Assembly: GCA_017354895.1 (NCBI GenBank)
Contig: CP071494.1
Coordinates: 2,294,001-2,358,000 of the forward strand
Origin: Podospora comata
Lineage: Eukaryota; Ascomycota; Sordariomycetes; Sordariales; Podosporaceae
Length of the DNA stretch: 64,000 bases
Reading direction: 5' to 3'
A model generated the notes under the pieces. That model made no database searches and was not told the origin of the DNA. It was given only the letters and a program-made list of their open reading frames with translations. Of the stretch, positions 48,767 through 60,110 are shown piece by piece; position 1 is the first letter of the stretch; every line of letters starts with the position of its first letter. The translations under genes and the position numbers were made by a program.

Positions 48767-51436
48767 ATGGACTCGACCCACGGTAAGGGACCCATTTATT
48801 ATTAGTATTTGTTTATTCTGTTTTGTTCAATCGTCAAAATCACAATTCGTTCTGTTCTGGGACTTGCAAATTAAATCCCTTCTCCTTTCTATATCCAGAT
48901 CCTCTGTCGCTTGCCAAGGCGAGAAAGCGGCCACGGTCGCGAGGCTCAACAGCATCCATGCATAGTCACACAACACAGCCCAATATCGAGCATTCTTTTG
49001 CCGACAGTCAAGATGTCTACGGTTCCTCGCAGTGGATGCCGGCCAGCGACCACCAGCACACCCACGGCCTGCCACAGCTGACCCCCGAGGACCTGCTGCT
49101 GGCGTCACAGCTCCAGACCGGCCGTGACTACGCCAACGAGGCACCACTCAACGCCTCGATGCAGAGCGTCGCCTTCCACCACAGCCACAGCATGAGCCGC
49201 CAGTCCATCTCTGCCGACTCCTTTGCCGGCAACACCAGCTTCGACGACAGCCAGATGTTGGACCGTGACGGGAACGACGACGGGGACTCGTTCAGCGGCT
49301 TGCAGCCACCTGCCAAACCAGGGTCGAGGTCGAGCGCAAACAACGAGATGGAGATGAGGCAGCTGTTCAATGCCAGCAAGCACCGCACCTTGCAGGACGT
49401 CGCCCTGGAGCTGCATGGAAACGAGAGGGGCCCAAACTCGGAGCGGACAAGACAGGTGTTCGCGATGCTTTGGTATGCACGCACTGGGCTTTAGCATTGA
49501 TGATACTCGACGACTGACAGCGGTAGGATCAACTCGGTGTGCTCCAAGGGGAAGGGCTCGGTACCAAGGGGTCGCGTGTATGCCAACTACGCGTCGCGTT
49601 GTGCCACGGAGAGGATCACGGTCTTGAACCCTGCCAGCTTTGGGAAGCTGGTCAGAGTTCTCTTTCCTGGGCTGAAGACAAGGCGATTGGGGGTGCGCGG
49701 AGAGTCAAAGTATCACTATGTTGGCTTTAGCCTCAAAGAAGAGCTTCCCGAGCCAGAGGCTAATAACACACAACAAATGGTACCTCTAGGTGACAATATG
49801 TCTTTCACGCAAAACTTCAAGTCAGTTTTCAACCCCCTTTTCACTTTCACAAGGCGGCCGTCCACCTAACCAAATCCACAGCACGCTGCCCAACAACGAC
49901 GTGTCGACGAGATCAGAACGAACAGCGTTTCCCACGCCAGATCTCGGGAGTCAACCAGGACTCAAGGCTCCTCGGTCTCGCGAGTTCCAGCACAGTCTCT
50001 ACAACCAACCGCAGGTGTCCAGCTTCGACCAACTGCAACGGACGATGGACAAGACGGCGAAACGGCTCAAATTCTCCACCGACACGGGCGAGGCCTTTAA
50101 ACAATCAGATCCGCTCATACTTCCTAGGATCGAACCATTTTTACCAAGCGGCACCGATGCGGACGCCGCCAAGTCTCTCACGGCCCTGTATCGATCACAC
50201 TGTACATCTCTTGTCGAATGTATCCGCTACTGCAAGGAAAAGACGTTTTTCCATCTTTTTACTTCGTTTCAGGGCACCCTCACCATGCCCGTCCAGAAGC
50301 TCTTTTCACACCCGGCCATCGCGCCATGGATCGAGGAATGCGACTTTATCTTGTACCAGCGCATGATGCGGATAGTCTCAGGCCTCACGCTGCAAGTGGT
50401 GCCCAAGCCCGTCCTCGACACGCTGAGGAGCATATCCGAGAGGCTTGTTCGTCACATTAGAGAGTCGTTCCACGGCCAACCGGCCCATGTATTACGAGCC
50501 AAGGAGGCGCCCGCCGCCCTCTTTGCCGGCCTTCTCGACCGGGCCTTGCGAGTCAACCTCACGGCCCACGCGGCGGCAAACATGCTGTCGAACCCGGCAA
50601 ACCGAGACCTGATGTACGCGGAGTTCATCTCGATGATTAACGTTCGCAAGATTTCCGAGAGCATACCGTCGCGGGGCATGGACGACGTGGTGAATGTGTT
50701 GCTGACGGAGATGAGGCACCTGCTGGATCCGGTGAATGTCCCCTGGGATATTGAGTGTCTGACTGTTCACGGGGATGTGCCTCCGCAATCGAGGCAGTCG
50801 CAGGAAGCTGTTCAGGATGACACGAGCGCTTCTAATGTGTTGGATCGGTGGGTTAACTTCCTGAGGTCTTTGCCGTCGAGGTTTCCGTATGCGTCGGCGA
50901 CGGATGTTGTTTGGTGTGCGCAGCGGTTGGGGACGGCGCTGATGAGGGATTTGACGATTGGGCAGGGGAAGAGCTTTGGGAGCTGGTGGGTGACGAAATG
51001 CTGGCTGGATGAGATGGTGGAGTTTATGGCTGAGCAAGGGGGGTTTATGCAGCAGAGGGGGTCGGGGGGGTTGGGGGGGTTGGGGGTTGGTTTGGCTGGG
51101 GATGGCCGTGGGGGGCTGAGTGTGGCTAAACGGGGACAACAGCAGAATATTGGAGGAGGAGGGTCGAGGTATAGCAGTGGGAGTGATGATTTTCATCATT
51201 TGGGGGGGAGGAATGGTGGGGGGGAGCATGATGGGTTGTTGGGTGGGGGGCAGCCGGATAGGGCTGTTTTTCCTAGTGGTCCCGGGACAGGAGGAGGGGG
51301 CCAGGGAGGGCAGCAGAATCCGGATGATAGTGGGATTGGGATTAGGACGCCGGATGAGGACTTGCCGGGAGAGAAGTTTGGGAGTCCGGTTGGGGGGGAG
51401 GGGGATTTATTTGGGGAGGGGGGATTGGATTTGTAG
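48767..51436 (+). CDS. RFX1: RFX-family winged-helix transcription factor
   Basis: Fungal RFX proteins (yeast Rfx1/Crt1, Penicillium CPCR1) bind X-box DNA and control DNA-damage, morphogenesis or secondary-metabolism genes. Exons 48767-48782 (16 bases), 48899-49472, 49527-49820 and 49882-51436, 812 residues. The DNA-binding domain (about 165-275) is split by the 54 bp intron: TRQVFAMLW, then INSVCSKGKGSVPRGRVYAN, ITVLNPASFGKLVRVLFPGL and RRLGVRGESKYHYVG with the DNA-contacting Arg/Lys residues. The conserved fungal dimerisation and extended regions follow (LYRSHCTSLVECIRYCKEK, WWVTKCWLDEMVEFMAEQGG). The last 130 residues are Gly-rich and low in complexity. The upstream Gln/His-rich segment is typical of an activation or repression region. 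Confidence 0.94.
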
Positions 51437-51973
51437 CATTGGGGGGGGGGGGTAGCAGTACGATAAAGGGGAGTTTGCGGGGGGTTTGTTTTTTGTACCA
51501 GTGATTGTGCTGGTTATGTGTGTCATGAACTATGATATGGGGTTTAGCGTATGGATTTGGGGGTTAATGTGTGTTAATCTTTCTTTTTTTCTTTGTTTTT
51601 TTTCTTGAGATGGTGTGGTTGTTTTACTTGTTGGAGTGGTACTTGCTTGTTGTTTTATGTTTCTGGTGGTTACGTGGGCTTGGGAGGGTTGGTTGGTTTT
51701 GCATAAGGGAGGGAGGGGTAGGAGGGTCTACCTGTCGTTGCTGCTGGGAATCTAAAAATGATGGGAGGATGGTTTTCCGGATGGTTTACATATACAAATG
51801 ACGGAACAAGTTGCGGTTGTGAGAAGGGGGAGGGTGGATGGGAAATGAATGGATATTTGTATATTCTGTGGTCTGATGAGTGCAAAGATATCCTGTTTAT
51901 CCCTCCTCCAATCATTTGCTTGACTGCTGCTCGTGTTTTGTTATAGGTGTTTGTGTTTGCGTTTGTCGGGATG
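51437..51973. other. Convergent 3' flanks RFX / secreted protein
   Basis: About 540 bases, G/T-rich with T-runs near 51580-51605. No gene seen. Confidence 0.45.
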
Positions 51974-52510
51974 TCACCAAACCACCCAATGCTTCCAATC
52001 CCTCCTCCTCCTGGGATGTTTTCCTCTGCCCCTTTCCCCAATTCTGTTTGATGAGTTTGGCTCTGGTCGGGGATACCGCCGCAGGGAACCAAACTCGGGC
52101 TCGCGCCGGGGCCAGTCGTAGGGGTTCTCTTCGTCTTCGCCCCAGATGTCTTTTGGATTGAAGGCGCCATTGCTGTCAGCGTTTGGGTCTGCCGGAGGTT
52201 CAGGGGGAGTGTTGAGGGGTGTGTCCCTTAGTGAAGGGGGGACTGTGCCGATGGATTTGTTTGGTGGTGGTGGTGGTGTACCTTTCCGTCCTCCCAGCCC
52301 TTCTTCCTGTGTAGGGATGTGAGGCGTGGTCATTGTTTTGAAGATCTGATCTTCTATTGTTTGGGGGGTATCCAATGGGGGAGGGGGAGGGGGGACGAGT
52401 TCATTCGAGTGGGTGTAGCGGTGTGGTGTTGGGGTTGGGAGGGCTGAAGTTGTCAGGAGTAGGGTGGTTGTGAGGATCAGGGCTGGTGATGATAGTTTCA
52501 TGGTTGACAT
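51974..52510 (-). CDS. Small secreted protein, Pro-rich, unknown function
   Basis: Single exon of 178 residues (175 if started at the second ATG, 52501). The start MSTMKLSSPALILTTTLLLT forms a signal peptide with a likely cleavage after TTSALPTP-type sequence. The mature part is Pro/Asp/Glu-rich and disordered, with no cysteines I can find. It carries PKDIWGEDEENPYDWPRREP and a basic KHPRRRRDWKHWVVW end, which looks like a Kex2-type dibasic site next to a short aromatic C-terminal peptide. It could be a precursor of a small secreted peptide, but no family is recognised. Confidence 0.65.
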   Translation of the reverse strand: MSTMKLSSPALILTTTLLLTTSALPTPTPHRYTHSNELVPPPPPPLDTPQTIEDQIFKTMTTPHIPTQEEGLGGRKGTPPPPPNKSIGTVPPSLRDTPLNTPPEPPADPNADSNGAFNPKDIWGEDEENPYDWPRREPEFGSLRRYPRPEPNSSNRIGERGRGKHPRRRRDWKHWVVW

Positions 52511-53101
52511 CACTTTAATAAACATATAAAAGAAGATGTGTTTCTTTCTTTTAGGTATCCAGGATGAGGAAATTGATTGCCATTGTTGAATCATGTCCAT
52601 GTGGCAGACACTTATACCATTACCATCTCGCTCTCACCATGCCGACTACCCGGCACACTGACATGCCCACGAACACTTCCCAATATCCAGGCTACACCCA
52701 TTGCTGCATTTATGCGTTTGAACCAGTCTTGGAGGCCGGTGGGCGATATATGTCCAATCCGGCTGAATTGCATCTGCCACCCCCCAAGAGTCTCGGCACT
52801 CACGCAGCATTGCAGTCCGTAACCGATCGATTGATGGGGAATAGGCCATAGCTGGAAAATATAAATTACACGTGTTGGTTTACCGTGATTTTTGGCTTGC
52901 TAGTTGTATTCTTAGTGATGGGACATATCCGCTGCCCCGTTCTGAGGAGGAACATACACTCAGAAGATGCAAGATGAAAAGCATCGAAAATAAAAACAAA
53001 ATGTTCCACAAGGCTGTGTAAACTGACAGTTTGGCTCGAATAGTCACACCGATCTAACCCGTATCCACAGATCTATCCTCTTGTCGCTTCAGTCACCCTC
53101 T
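52511..53101. other. Intergenic, secreted protein 5' side to CobW gene
   Basis: About 590 bases. No supported gene, RNA or repeat. Confidence 0.4.
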
Positions 53102-54247
53102 CTAATTAATCTTCCTCACCACCAACTCCCCCCTCTCATCCCCCTCCAACTCCAGCAACCCACCCGCCTCCAACTTCCTCTTCCACTTTGTGCTCTCATA
53201 CCTCGCCAACACAACCGTCATCCTCAACACCGACTCCCCGCTACTCTCGTGCTCCTTCACCCCCGCTCCCATAGCCGTAAACGTCCACCTCCCAAACGCC
53301 CAATTCAGAATGTACCTCCCGCTCTGGCTCTTGGTCACAGGAACATCCTCATCCGAATTCTTCACCTCCCCCTCCCCACCCACAGTCAGCACAGCCTTAA
53401 TCCTATAAACCTCATCCTTCGGCACCTTCCCAAGCAACCCCATCAGCTTCCCCGCATCCACCCCTTTTCCTTTTTGCGTCCCCTTCAACTCAACACTAAG
53501 AACCTCCACCTCATTCCGATGCCCATGATCATGTTCGTGTTCCCCCTCCCCATTTCCCCCCTCCCCTTCCACCAGTCCAGCAGTGAGACTCGAATCCAAC
53601 CCCAGCAAAACCCCAACCTCGACCCTCCCCCTATCACTCCTCACCCTAGCAGTCTCAACCTCCAAATCCCCCAACCGATCCACCACCTCCTCCACCCTCC
53701 TCTCCCCAACACCCTCCCACTTATTCAACACCACCAAATCAGTATACCTAGCCTGCAGCCTAGCCGTGAAGCTAACATCCTCATACCCCCCCCAATTCTC
53801 AACATCAATCACGCTAACCACCCCATCCAACACCCACTCCCTACCCCCCGTCTCCCTCACCAGTCTATTAACCTCCATAGCCAACGTGGCAGGGAACGCA
53901 CTCCCGCTCGTCTCGATGATGACCCTGTCCGGTCTCGCCGTTTCCCTCAGTTCTTTCAAGGCAGAGGATAAGCTGCCTACCAAGTTGCAACAGATACACC
54001 CGTTCAGCAGTTCCTTAACCGAGGAGATGGAAGAAGACGAGGCAAGCTGGCTGTCGACTGCGAGGTCGCCAAACTCGTTTTTTAGGAGCGCCAAAGTGTA
54101 GTTTGGATTTAGGGCCCGCAGTTGGGGGAGGAGGTTGAGGATGAGGGTTGTTTTGCCCGCTCCCAAAAAGCCGGTGAGGATGGTGATGGGGATTGGTTTT
54201 TGTTCATTGTCACCGTTGGGGGTGGTGGAAGGGTGTAGGTCGCCCAT
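53102..54247 (-). CDS. CobW/G3E-family metallochaperone GTPase
   Basis: COG0523 GTPases deliver metals such as zinc or cobalt. Single exon, 381 residues. Visible motifs: Walker A GFLGAGKTT, switch region LKNEFGDLAVD, the metal-binding CxCC in LNGCICCNL, the DRVIIETSG block, a Walker B-like SVIDVENWGG, and NKWE at the base-recognition position. A His-rich insert (EGEHEHDHGHRNE) sits near residue 235 as an extra metal site. The C-terminal CobW_C domain has GRYILNWAFGRWTFTAM. The N-terminus (MGDLHPSTTPNGDNEQKPIP) lacks the CPxLVP-type motif that marks ZNG1 partners of methionine aminopeptidase. So the client is unknown. The start at 54247 puts the P-loop near residue 30 as usual; longer in-frame starts are unlikely. 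Confidence 0.93.
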   Translation of the reverse strand: MGDLHPSTTPNGDNEQKPIPITILTGFLGAGKTTLILNLLPQLRALNPNYTLALLKNEFGDLAVDSQLASSSSISSVKELLNGCICCNLVGSLSSALKELRETARPDRVIIETSGSAFPATLAMEVNRLVRETGGREWVLDGVVSVIDVENWGGYEDVSFTARLQARYTDLVVLNKWEGVGERRVEEVVDRLGDLEVETARVRSDRGRVEVGVLLGLDSSLTAGLVEGEGGNGEGEHEHDHGHRNEVEVLSVELKGTQKGKGVDAGKLMGLLGKVPKDEVYRIKAVLTVGGEGEVKNSDEDVPVTKSQSGRYILNWAFGRWTFTAMGAGVKEHESSGESVLRMTVVLARYESTKWKRKLEAGGLLELEGDERGELVVRKIN

Positions 54248-54936
54248 CGTTGGCTGAGAGTTGATATGAGATGTGGTGATGGTGGCAAGATGTGTGATTG
54301 TCTGAGTGAAAAGTGAGAGGTGAGTATATGAGCGAGTAGTTATCCAAGTCAAGAAAACGACTCGAGTAACAAGCGGCGACGTTAGACAAGACACACACAC
54401 CCAAGCTTGAGTGGTGGCGGGGTGATAAGCGATAAGAGCTTGGCAGCTTTGCCCCTCCATCACAAACTACCTACCATCCTCATCCTTCGTGTTCCTTGCA
54501 TTGTTTACATTGCCTAAAACACTGCCCTTTACAGCGCCATATCACGTAAACACTACTGGCCCCGATTCATGGTCTCATATTCACAAACACTAGTTCATAC
54601 CTACAACCCACACAAACACACTCATCCCATCTCAACCACCAAGTGACGTCATCCACCATGCTCAAAAGATCATTGAAATAAAAACATTGAAACATTGCTC
54701 AACTTCGCCCGAACTCTGCCAAAAGAATTCCAAATGCTTCATGTGCCGTGATAATTCTGATGTGTTCAATGCAGGAGCAGACAAAAAAAAGAAAAATACC
54801 AGTCTAAAACAAAAAGCCACTCGACGCATGCTTGCCATGCCATCCCACCCAAGCAACAAAACCAAAAAAAAAAAAAGAAAAAGACCACCCTTGACCTCAC
54901 CAGACCCCTTTTCATCCCGTCTCATCCTCAAGCCCT
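54248..54936. other. Intergenic, CobW gene 5' side to glycogenin 3' side
   Basis: About 690 bases. AC-rich region near 54480-54640 and A-runs near 54785 and 54862-54874. No gene seen. Confidence 0.4.
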
Positions 54937-57478
54937 CTAGGTCTGCAAAACGTCAAGGTCCTCCTCGGTCGGCTGCGCGGGGGTGTCCTGTGTCAGATAG
55001 TCCTCGCCCTTCTCAAACATGGCTCCGGGTCCTTGGTAGGATGGCACGGCAATCGTCGCCGTCGTGCTAATGCTGGGGGAGCGCGACTCCACGGTCCTGG
55101 GCGTTGTCTGTCCCGTCACCAGCTCGGGGGCCTCTGCTAGAATCTTCTCTGCCGGGTTAGGCTTGATCGGTCTCGGGCTCACCACTGGAGGCGAGGGGGC
55201 AACATAAGTAGGCGACCTCACATCTTCGGATCCGAACGGCAACGGACGGTGGGGAATCTCCTTTCCATCCACACTGATGCTCTCCTGGCTCTGGCCGGTT
55301 CCGCTGGCACCCAACTTCTCCAACAAGACCTCGGATTGTTGCTTGGCCAGCTTTTGGAGTTGAGCAGCGGGGTCCTTTTTGTGTCTCGATTAGTCAAGCT
55401 CGTCTTGCAGCGTCAGCATACCCCGATCATCAAATACATACCCATTCGTCTTGGGCGGGAACGCCCTCGGCAGCAGGCAGCTGTTGGCCATTATCATCAG
55501 CGTTGGCCCAGAACTGTCGCCTCCTGACCGGTGCGGGCGTGACCGGAAGGCTCGGACGGTCGTCCTCGGTAGGGAAGTCGGTTACCTTGATGGATCCTCT
55601 GCGCTCCTCGCTTGGCTCCTCCTGGCGTTCGCCGGATGTCGATCTGCCTGGGCTCGCCGCCAGAATCTGGCTCCTAGACCTGCGGTGTCTCTGCATCGAG
55701 TCAACATAGCGGTTAATCTGGGGAATCTCATCCCACGCGTTGCTCTGGTTCAACGAGTTCCAGGCGGTTCCGCCGGGAGAGGGGGCGGTTCGGATGGCTG
55801 GACCTATAGGCGTAAACAATGGGTTTCTTCTTCCCACAACGTGTCGTCTTTGCTCACCAGGAGATTTCGGGGCCGGAGTCACGGGGGCCAAGGGGTTCTC
55901 AGCAAACACGCGGGTGGGGCGAGGCGCATTGTTTTCCCACGGGAAAACAGACTTGGGCTGATCGCGCTCGCTCGGTACCGAGTACCACATGTTGCTGGGA
56001 GGGCTGGGGTAGCGGTCGGGTGCCTGGAACTGCGAAGTGTCTCTTGACATCTCGTAGTGTGTGCGGGGGAAGTTTGCGGCCTCGGGCCCGGAATCGGTTG
56101 GGGGTGAGCTCCTCTGGGCATCCCATCCTGTTTGCGGCAACGTCTCAGTATATGCAACTCCAGATTCATTCGTCACCTTGGGTTCCGCGGAAGTGTGTTC
56201 CTCCTGGTGGATGTGATCCTGACTCTCATGATGGACATGATGGTCTCCAGAGTGGGCAACATGATCCTGGTTCCCCTGGTGTTCCTCTTGCGAGGGGGTA
56301 GTGGATTGCTGACCGTTTGGTTCGCCAGTGGGCACGACATAACGGGTCGTTGGGTTGTATTCTCCCTTGACAAAGTGCTGAACAATGCTGGGCGCATGTC
56401 CGGCCTGCCCCGGAGTTAGTGATTTCTTTCGGCCGCTGCGGTCCGGACCTACCTCTTTGTGGTAGTGTCTGTCGTAAACAGCCCACCACCTTCCGGTCAT
56501 CTCATCGAAAGGTCCGGCGTCCGTGGTGCTTTCGCGTCCCTGCCTCCACGGCTTGTCGGCTCCAATGAAGTGCACCATGTTGATGCTGCCCTGGAAGTGG
56601 CGGTAGGCGGGAACATATTGGTAGTGAGCTGAAGGCGTGACGTTGTAGGTGAAGCTGAGGCGATTATATGTGTTTCCAAAGTGCATGTTCAAGAGGCCCT
56701 GATCGGCGCCATCAAACGAGATGCCGCGCTCGGCCATAGCCATCATGGCATAGTAGTCGCCCATGTTGGGGGTCAGGGCCATGACACCGGTGTTGAACAA
56801 GTCGGGCCATCCGATATCAGGAGCCGCCGAGAAGGCATGTGGGAGATCGAAGAGCTCATCCACGGCTCTGTAAGCAACAACGTCGGCATCAATGTAGACA
56901 ATCTTGCGGAACTGGGTCTGCTTCCACAGATTGATCTTGGTAAAGGCCGAGTGGAGATCCGGGCGGTTCATCAAGAAGAGGTTGGCGGGCTTGCCATTGC
57001 GGATGCGGTCGACATAGATGACATAGTCGTATACAGTCTGCGCACCTGTTAGACAGCTAGTTTTTTGAGAAGTGGTTTCTGAAGGAGCTTGCCTTGAGCG
57101 TAGCGATAACCTCGGTCGAGACGGTGTCTGGTGTGACAAGGATGGCGAGCTTCTTGGTGGTGCCGGCATCGCGCAACGAGTGGGCAAGGACAAGAGCACC
57201 TGGCAAGGCCGATGTTAGCACAAGCATTCAAATCAGAAGCATGTAGGAGCAAACCCACCAGGGAGATATGTGTCCGTCAGGAGGAGCTATTCACAATGGC
57301 TGTTTTAGCATCTATTCGCAAGCTGCGGGGTTGTCCCATGTGGTCTTCCACCCAACACTGTCGTCTGCTCCTGATACACCAATACCAGGCGCAACAAGTG
57401 ACGATAGCCCATCCAACCATGGTGAACGACATCACTCACACTTGCGTATACGTCCTCCTTCTTCGTGCCCGTGACCAT
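54937..57478 (-). CDS. Glycogenin, 5 to 7 exons
   Basis: Glycogenin is the GT8 self-glucosylating primer of glycogen synthesis. Exons: 57478-57440, 57286-57259, 57199-57093, 57037-55442 and 55374-54937, 735 residues. Two further in-frame introns (56405-56452 and 55804-55857) have good sites and would give about 701. Motifs: MVTGTKKEDVYASLLLTDTY, LPGALVLAHSLRD, the DxD site YIDADVVAYRAVDELF, LFNTGVMALTPN, GADQGLLNMHF and RLSFTYNVTPSAHYQYVPAY, HFIGADKPW. The C-terminal end, DPAAQLQKLAKQQSEVLLEK, is the conserved glycogen-synthase-binding part. Between lies a long disordered linker rich in Ser, Pro and His. The third intron is GC-AG (AAG|GCAAGC). Its removal is required for TLKTVYDYVIYVDR. Confidence 0.93.
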
Positions 57479-60110
57479 GGCGGCGGTGTATTAGATGTCG
57501 AACCTTAGGGGAGCGTATGTGCGTGGTACGTGATGTGTGTTGAGTGATAATGGTACAGAACAAGGCAAGTGGAAGATAGCAAAGCAGAAGAGCCACAGAC
57601 AACAAAGACTTGAAGACCAAAAATAAGAACGGACGAAGTTTGTCGGGCCCGAACTGGAGATGTTTAAAGATGCAGGCAGGATGTGGCAGGAAGACTGGAC
57701 GAAGGCGACTGAAGAGGATGGAAATGGAGCTAAGCAGCTTCCCTAGCTTGTTGTGCCGCAAGCGCTAATAATTGACACCCCTGACGTCTGTCCCATCGGT
57801 TATTACCTTGGGTACCCTACCATTACCACCACCACCACCACCACCACCACCATCAAATCACCTTTTGCCTGACCGGCCCATGGCAATGTGCAACCCAACG
57901 GCACCTTTTGATAATTCCTTCTTGCAGCCTGCAGCATGCGGCAGCTCTTGCATCGAAGCAGCAGGGCCCGGTGCAGAGCAGCGGGGCTACCGCAGGTCTT
58001 CTTGTCGCGATGATCTGTTTGGTTCTCCTTCCTGTGATGTTACGGCCCTCAAGAGAGTGGACATCAACCTTGGGCATTCTGTATGGCTTTTCCCAGCGTC
58101 TTTGGGTATCAAGAGACGTTGTAACCAAGAGCCCAGTGGGAGATCTCGCCTGCCAAGATTTGGACGTCAACACCGTTTTTGATGTTTCATTTGCGAGACA
58201 CCTCATGGGTGGTGGCTTGCAGCATGCCGCCACTGGTGGCGTGAGTGCTATAACGACGATAACATTGGCTACCGGGAAAGTTTTGTTTCTCAGTATAGTG
58301 TATGTCTGTAGCTGTCAGCGAGAACTCTTTGTATTCTTTCCTACCTCAGTCCTCCTTCTCTACCAAAACCTTCAACACCAACCCCTCCCAGTCCCAGCTC
58401 CCCTTCCCAGCCCAGCGGTATCGCTAACACTTTCCTTGCCTGCCGGGATCAAGAAAGCAAGCACTTGACAGGCGCCCAGGGCTCCACCCATGGCGTTGGG
58501 CAAAGAGATCCAGTGGGGCCCCTTCACCATCAAAAAGCGGAGCCAATTGCATCACCAAATTCTCGCTCAATCCTACCCCGCGGCCAAATGCCCCGCATTC
58601 CATCGCATCTCACCGCTAAGTGGTTGTGGTGTTTTTTATCAAACCAAATCAACCTCCACTTGGGAACTCACCCCTCAGCCGCTTGGGCTGCAATCTCTCT
58701 AATAACATACCATGAGCGATATCAGAAAGAAAGACTCACTCACATAGCATAGCTACCCAACTATCACCCTTCGGCTCGGCCGTATTCTGATGCTAGTTAG
58801 CCCCCTCGATCCATCCCACCCTCCGCAGTTACAGCCAGCTCACACTCGCAGCTGCTCTCAAGTGAGGAACTCCACTCACCCGTATCTCTCTCCTCTCAGC
58901 CGGCCCACTAGAGATTTGGAAAGATGTCGAAACATCAGTCTAGACAGGCTCCAGTCACACGTGGGGGGAGGCAATGGCGATGGTGTTTTGCGGTTGAGCC
59001 CAAACGCTGGACGCGCGGTTTGTGGATGGATGGATGTGAGACGATGAACAATGACCCCTGAGACCCCGAGCACAGGAGCGCCCTGATAGTGGAAACGTTT
59101 GTGAGGTCTTTTGGGGTTGGGCAACTGCCTCCTGGATTAGAAGACCAGACTTGGTGGGCTGGATCTGCTCTGGAAGGTTGAGCAGTTCTGGAGAAGACAG
59201 AGGTCGCAGGGTATTGTCTGGGTTGATGTGTGCGGTGCCCGACGAAGAGACCTGAATGCGTCTTTGATACATACTGGACCGGCACCAGCCCCACTTACCG
59301 GCGGACGACCAACCACGGACTCGGACCCGGCAGTCGGTTGGAACCCAAGAGAGTTTCGGCCGGTCGAGTCTTCTCACGGGCAGAACTAACTCACCGACAC
59401 TGATCTTCATAACTGGTGACTCTACGACTTGGTGATATCAACAGATCAGCCTTTCTGACCTTGCGTCACTGCAGCTACTGCCTCTCTGTCATCGTTTTCT
59501 CCACCGATCCGTCTCATGTGTCTGGTCACGCTAGTTTATGACACCGAGGCAGTTCGTTGGCTGCACACGCAAGTCAACGATGATCTGCCATAAAGAGGTA
59601 TTTGCTACCTGCCCAGATACTGGACACCTCACTCTCAACTTTCTCACTTCATAATTCACCACTTGCCCCTGTCTGTTCCAAGTTACTCCATATTTCTCGC
59701 TCGCAAATTTCCCGGACCCCAGTTAACTGTTGTCTCACTTTTCCCACCGTCCTCACCACACTCATCCATGACCTACATCTTCAAGTGACACAATTTCCGA
59801 ACGCGGCTTGGTTTTTAGCCATATCCATTTTGCTCAACCGCTTCTCATCATCCAAGCTCACCACCTCTCACCAGTCCCTCACTCACTCCGACTTTCCTTA
59901 CCATACCAAGCAAGCACGGCACCCCCCATTTCAACGTAACCAATCCCATGATGAGAAACCTACTTTACTGCCAAAAACCTCCCTGGACCATTGCATCATA
60001 ACAACTGTAAATTTCATCATTATAACCTCAACAAGAACATGGCATTTTCCTCCTGAGAAAGCCTTCCCATACCAAATGATATCGTACACATGCCCTCTCC
60101 CCCCTTAAAC
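57479..60110. other. Gene-poor region of 2.6 kb
   Basis: The longest stretch without a supported gene. ORFs of up to 186 codons occur on both strands, but they overlap each other, lack family motifs and have no convincing splice pattern. A (ACC)n run lies at 57825-57851. CT/CA-rich sequence fills 59600-60100, next to the 3' end of the CDF gene. A non-coding RNA or lineage-specific gene cannot be excluded. Confidence 0.45.
57825..57851. repeat. (ACC)9 microsatellite
   Basis: Nine perfect ACC units in the long gene-poor region upstream of glycogenin. Confidence 0.92.

Noticed and set aside
57908-58468. 186-codon plus-strand ORF in the gene-poor region
   Set aside because: No family motif, it overlaps other ORFs and has no promoter or splice support.
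58955-59410. 151-codon minus-strand ORF
   Set aside because: Ser/Arg/Pro-rich random-like composition, no motif, overlapped by similar ORFs in other frames.
59602-60108. 168-codon plus-strand ORF before the CDF gene
   Set aside because: Arises from CT/CA-rich sequence, no motif; it lies in the 3' flank of the CDF gene.
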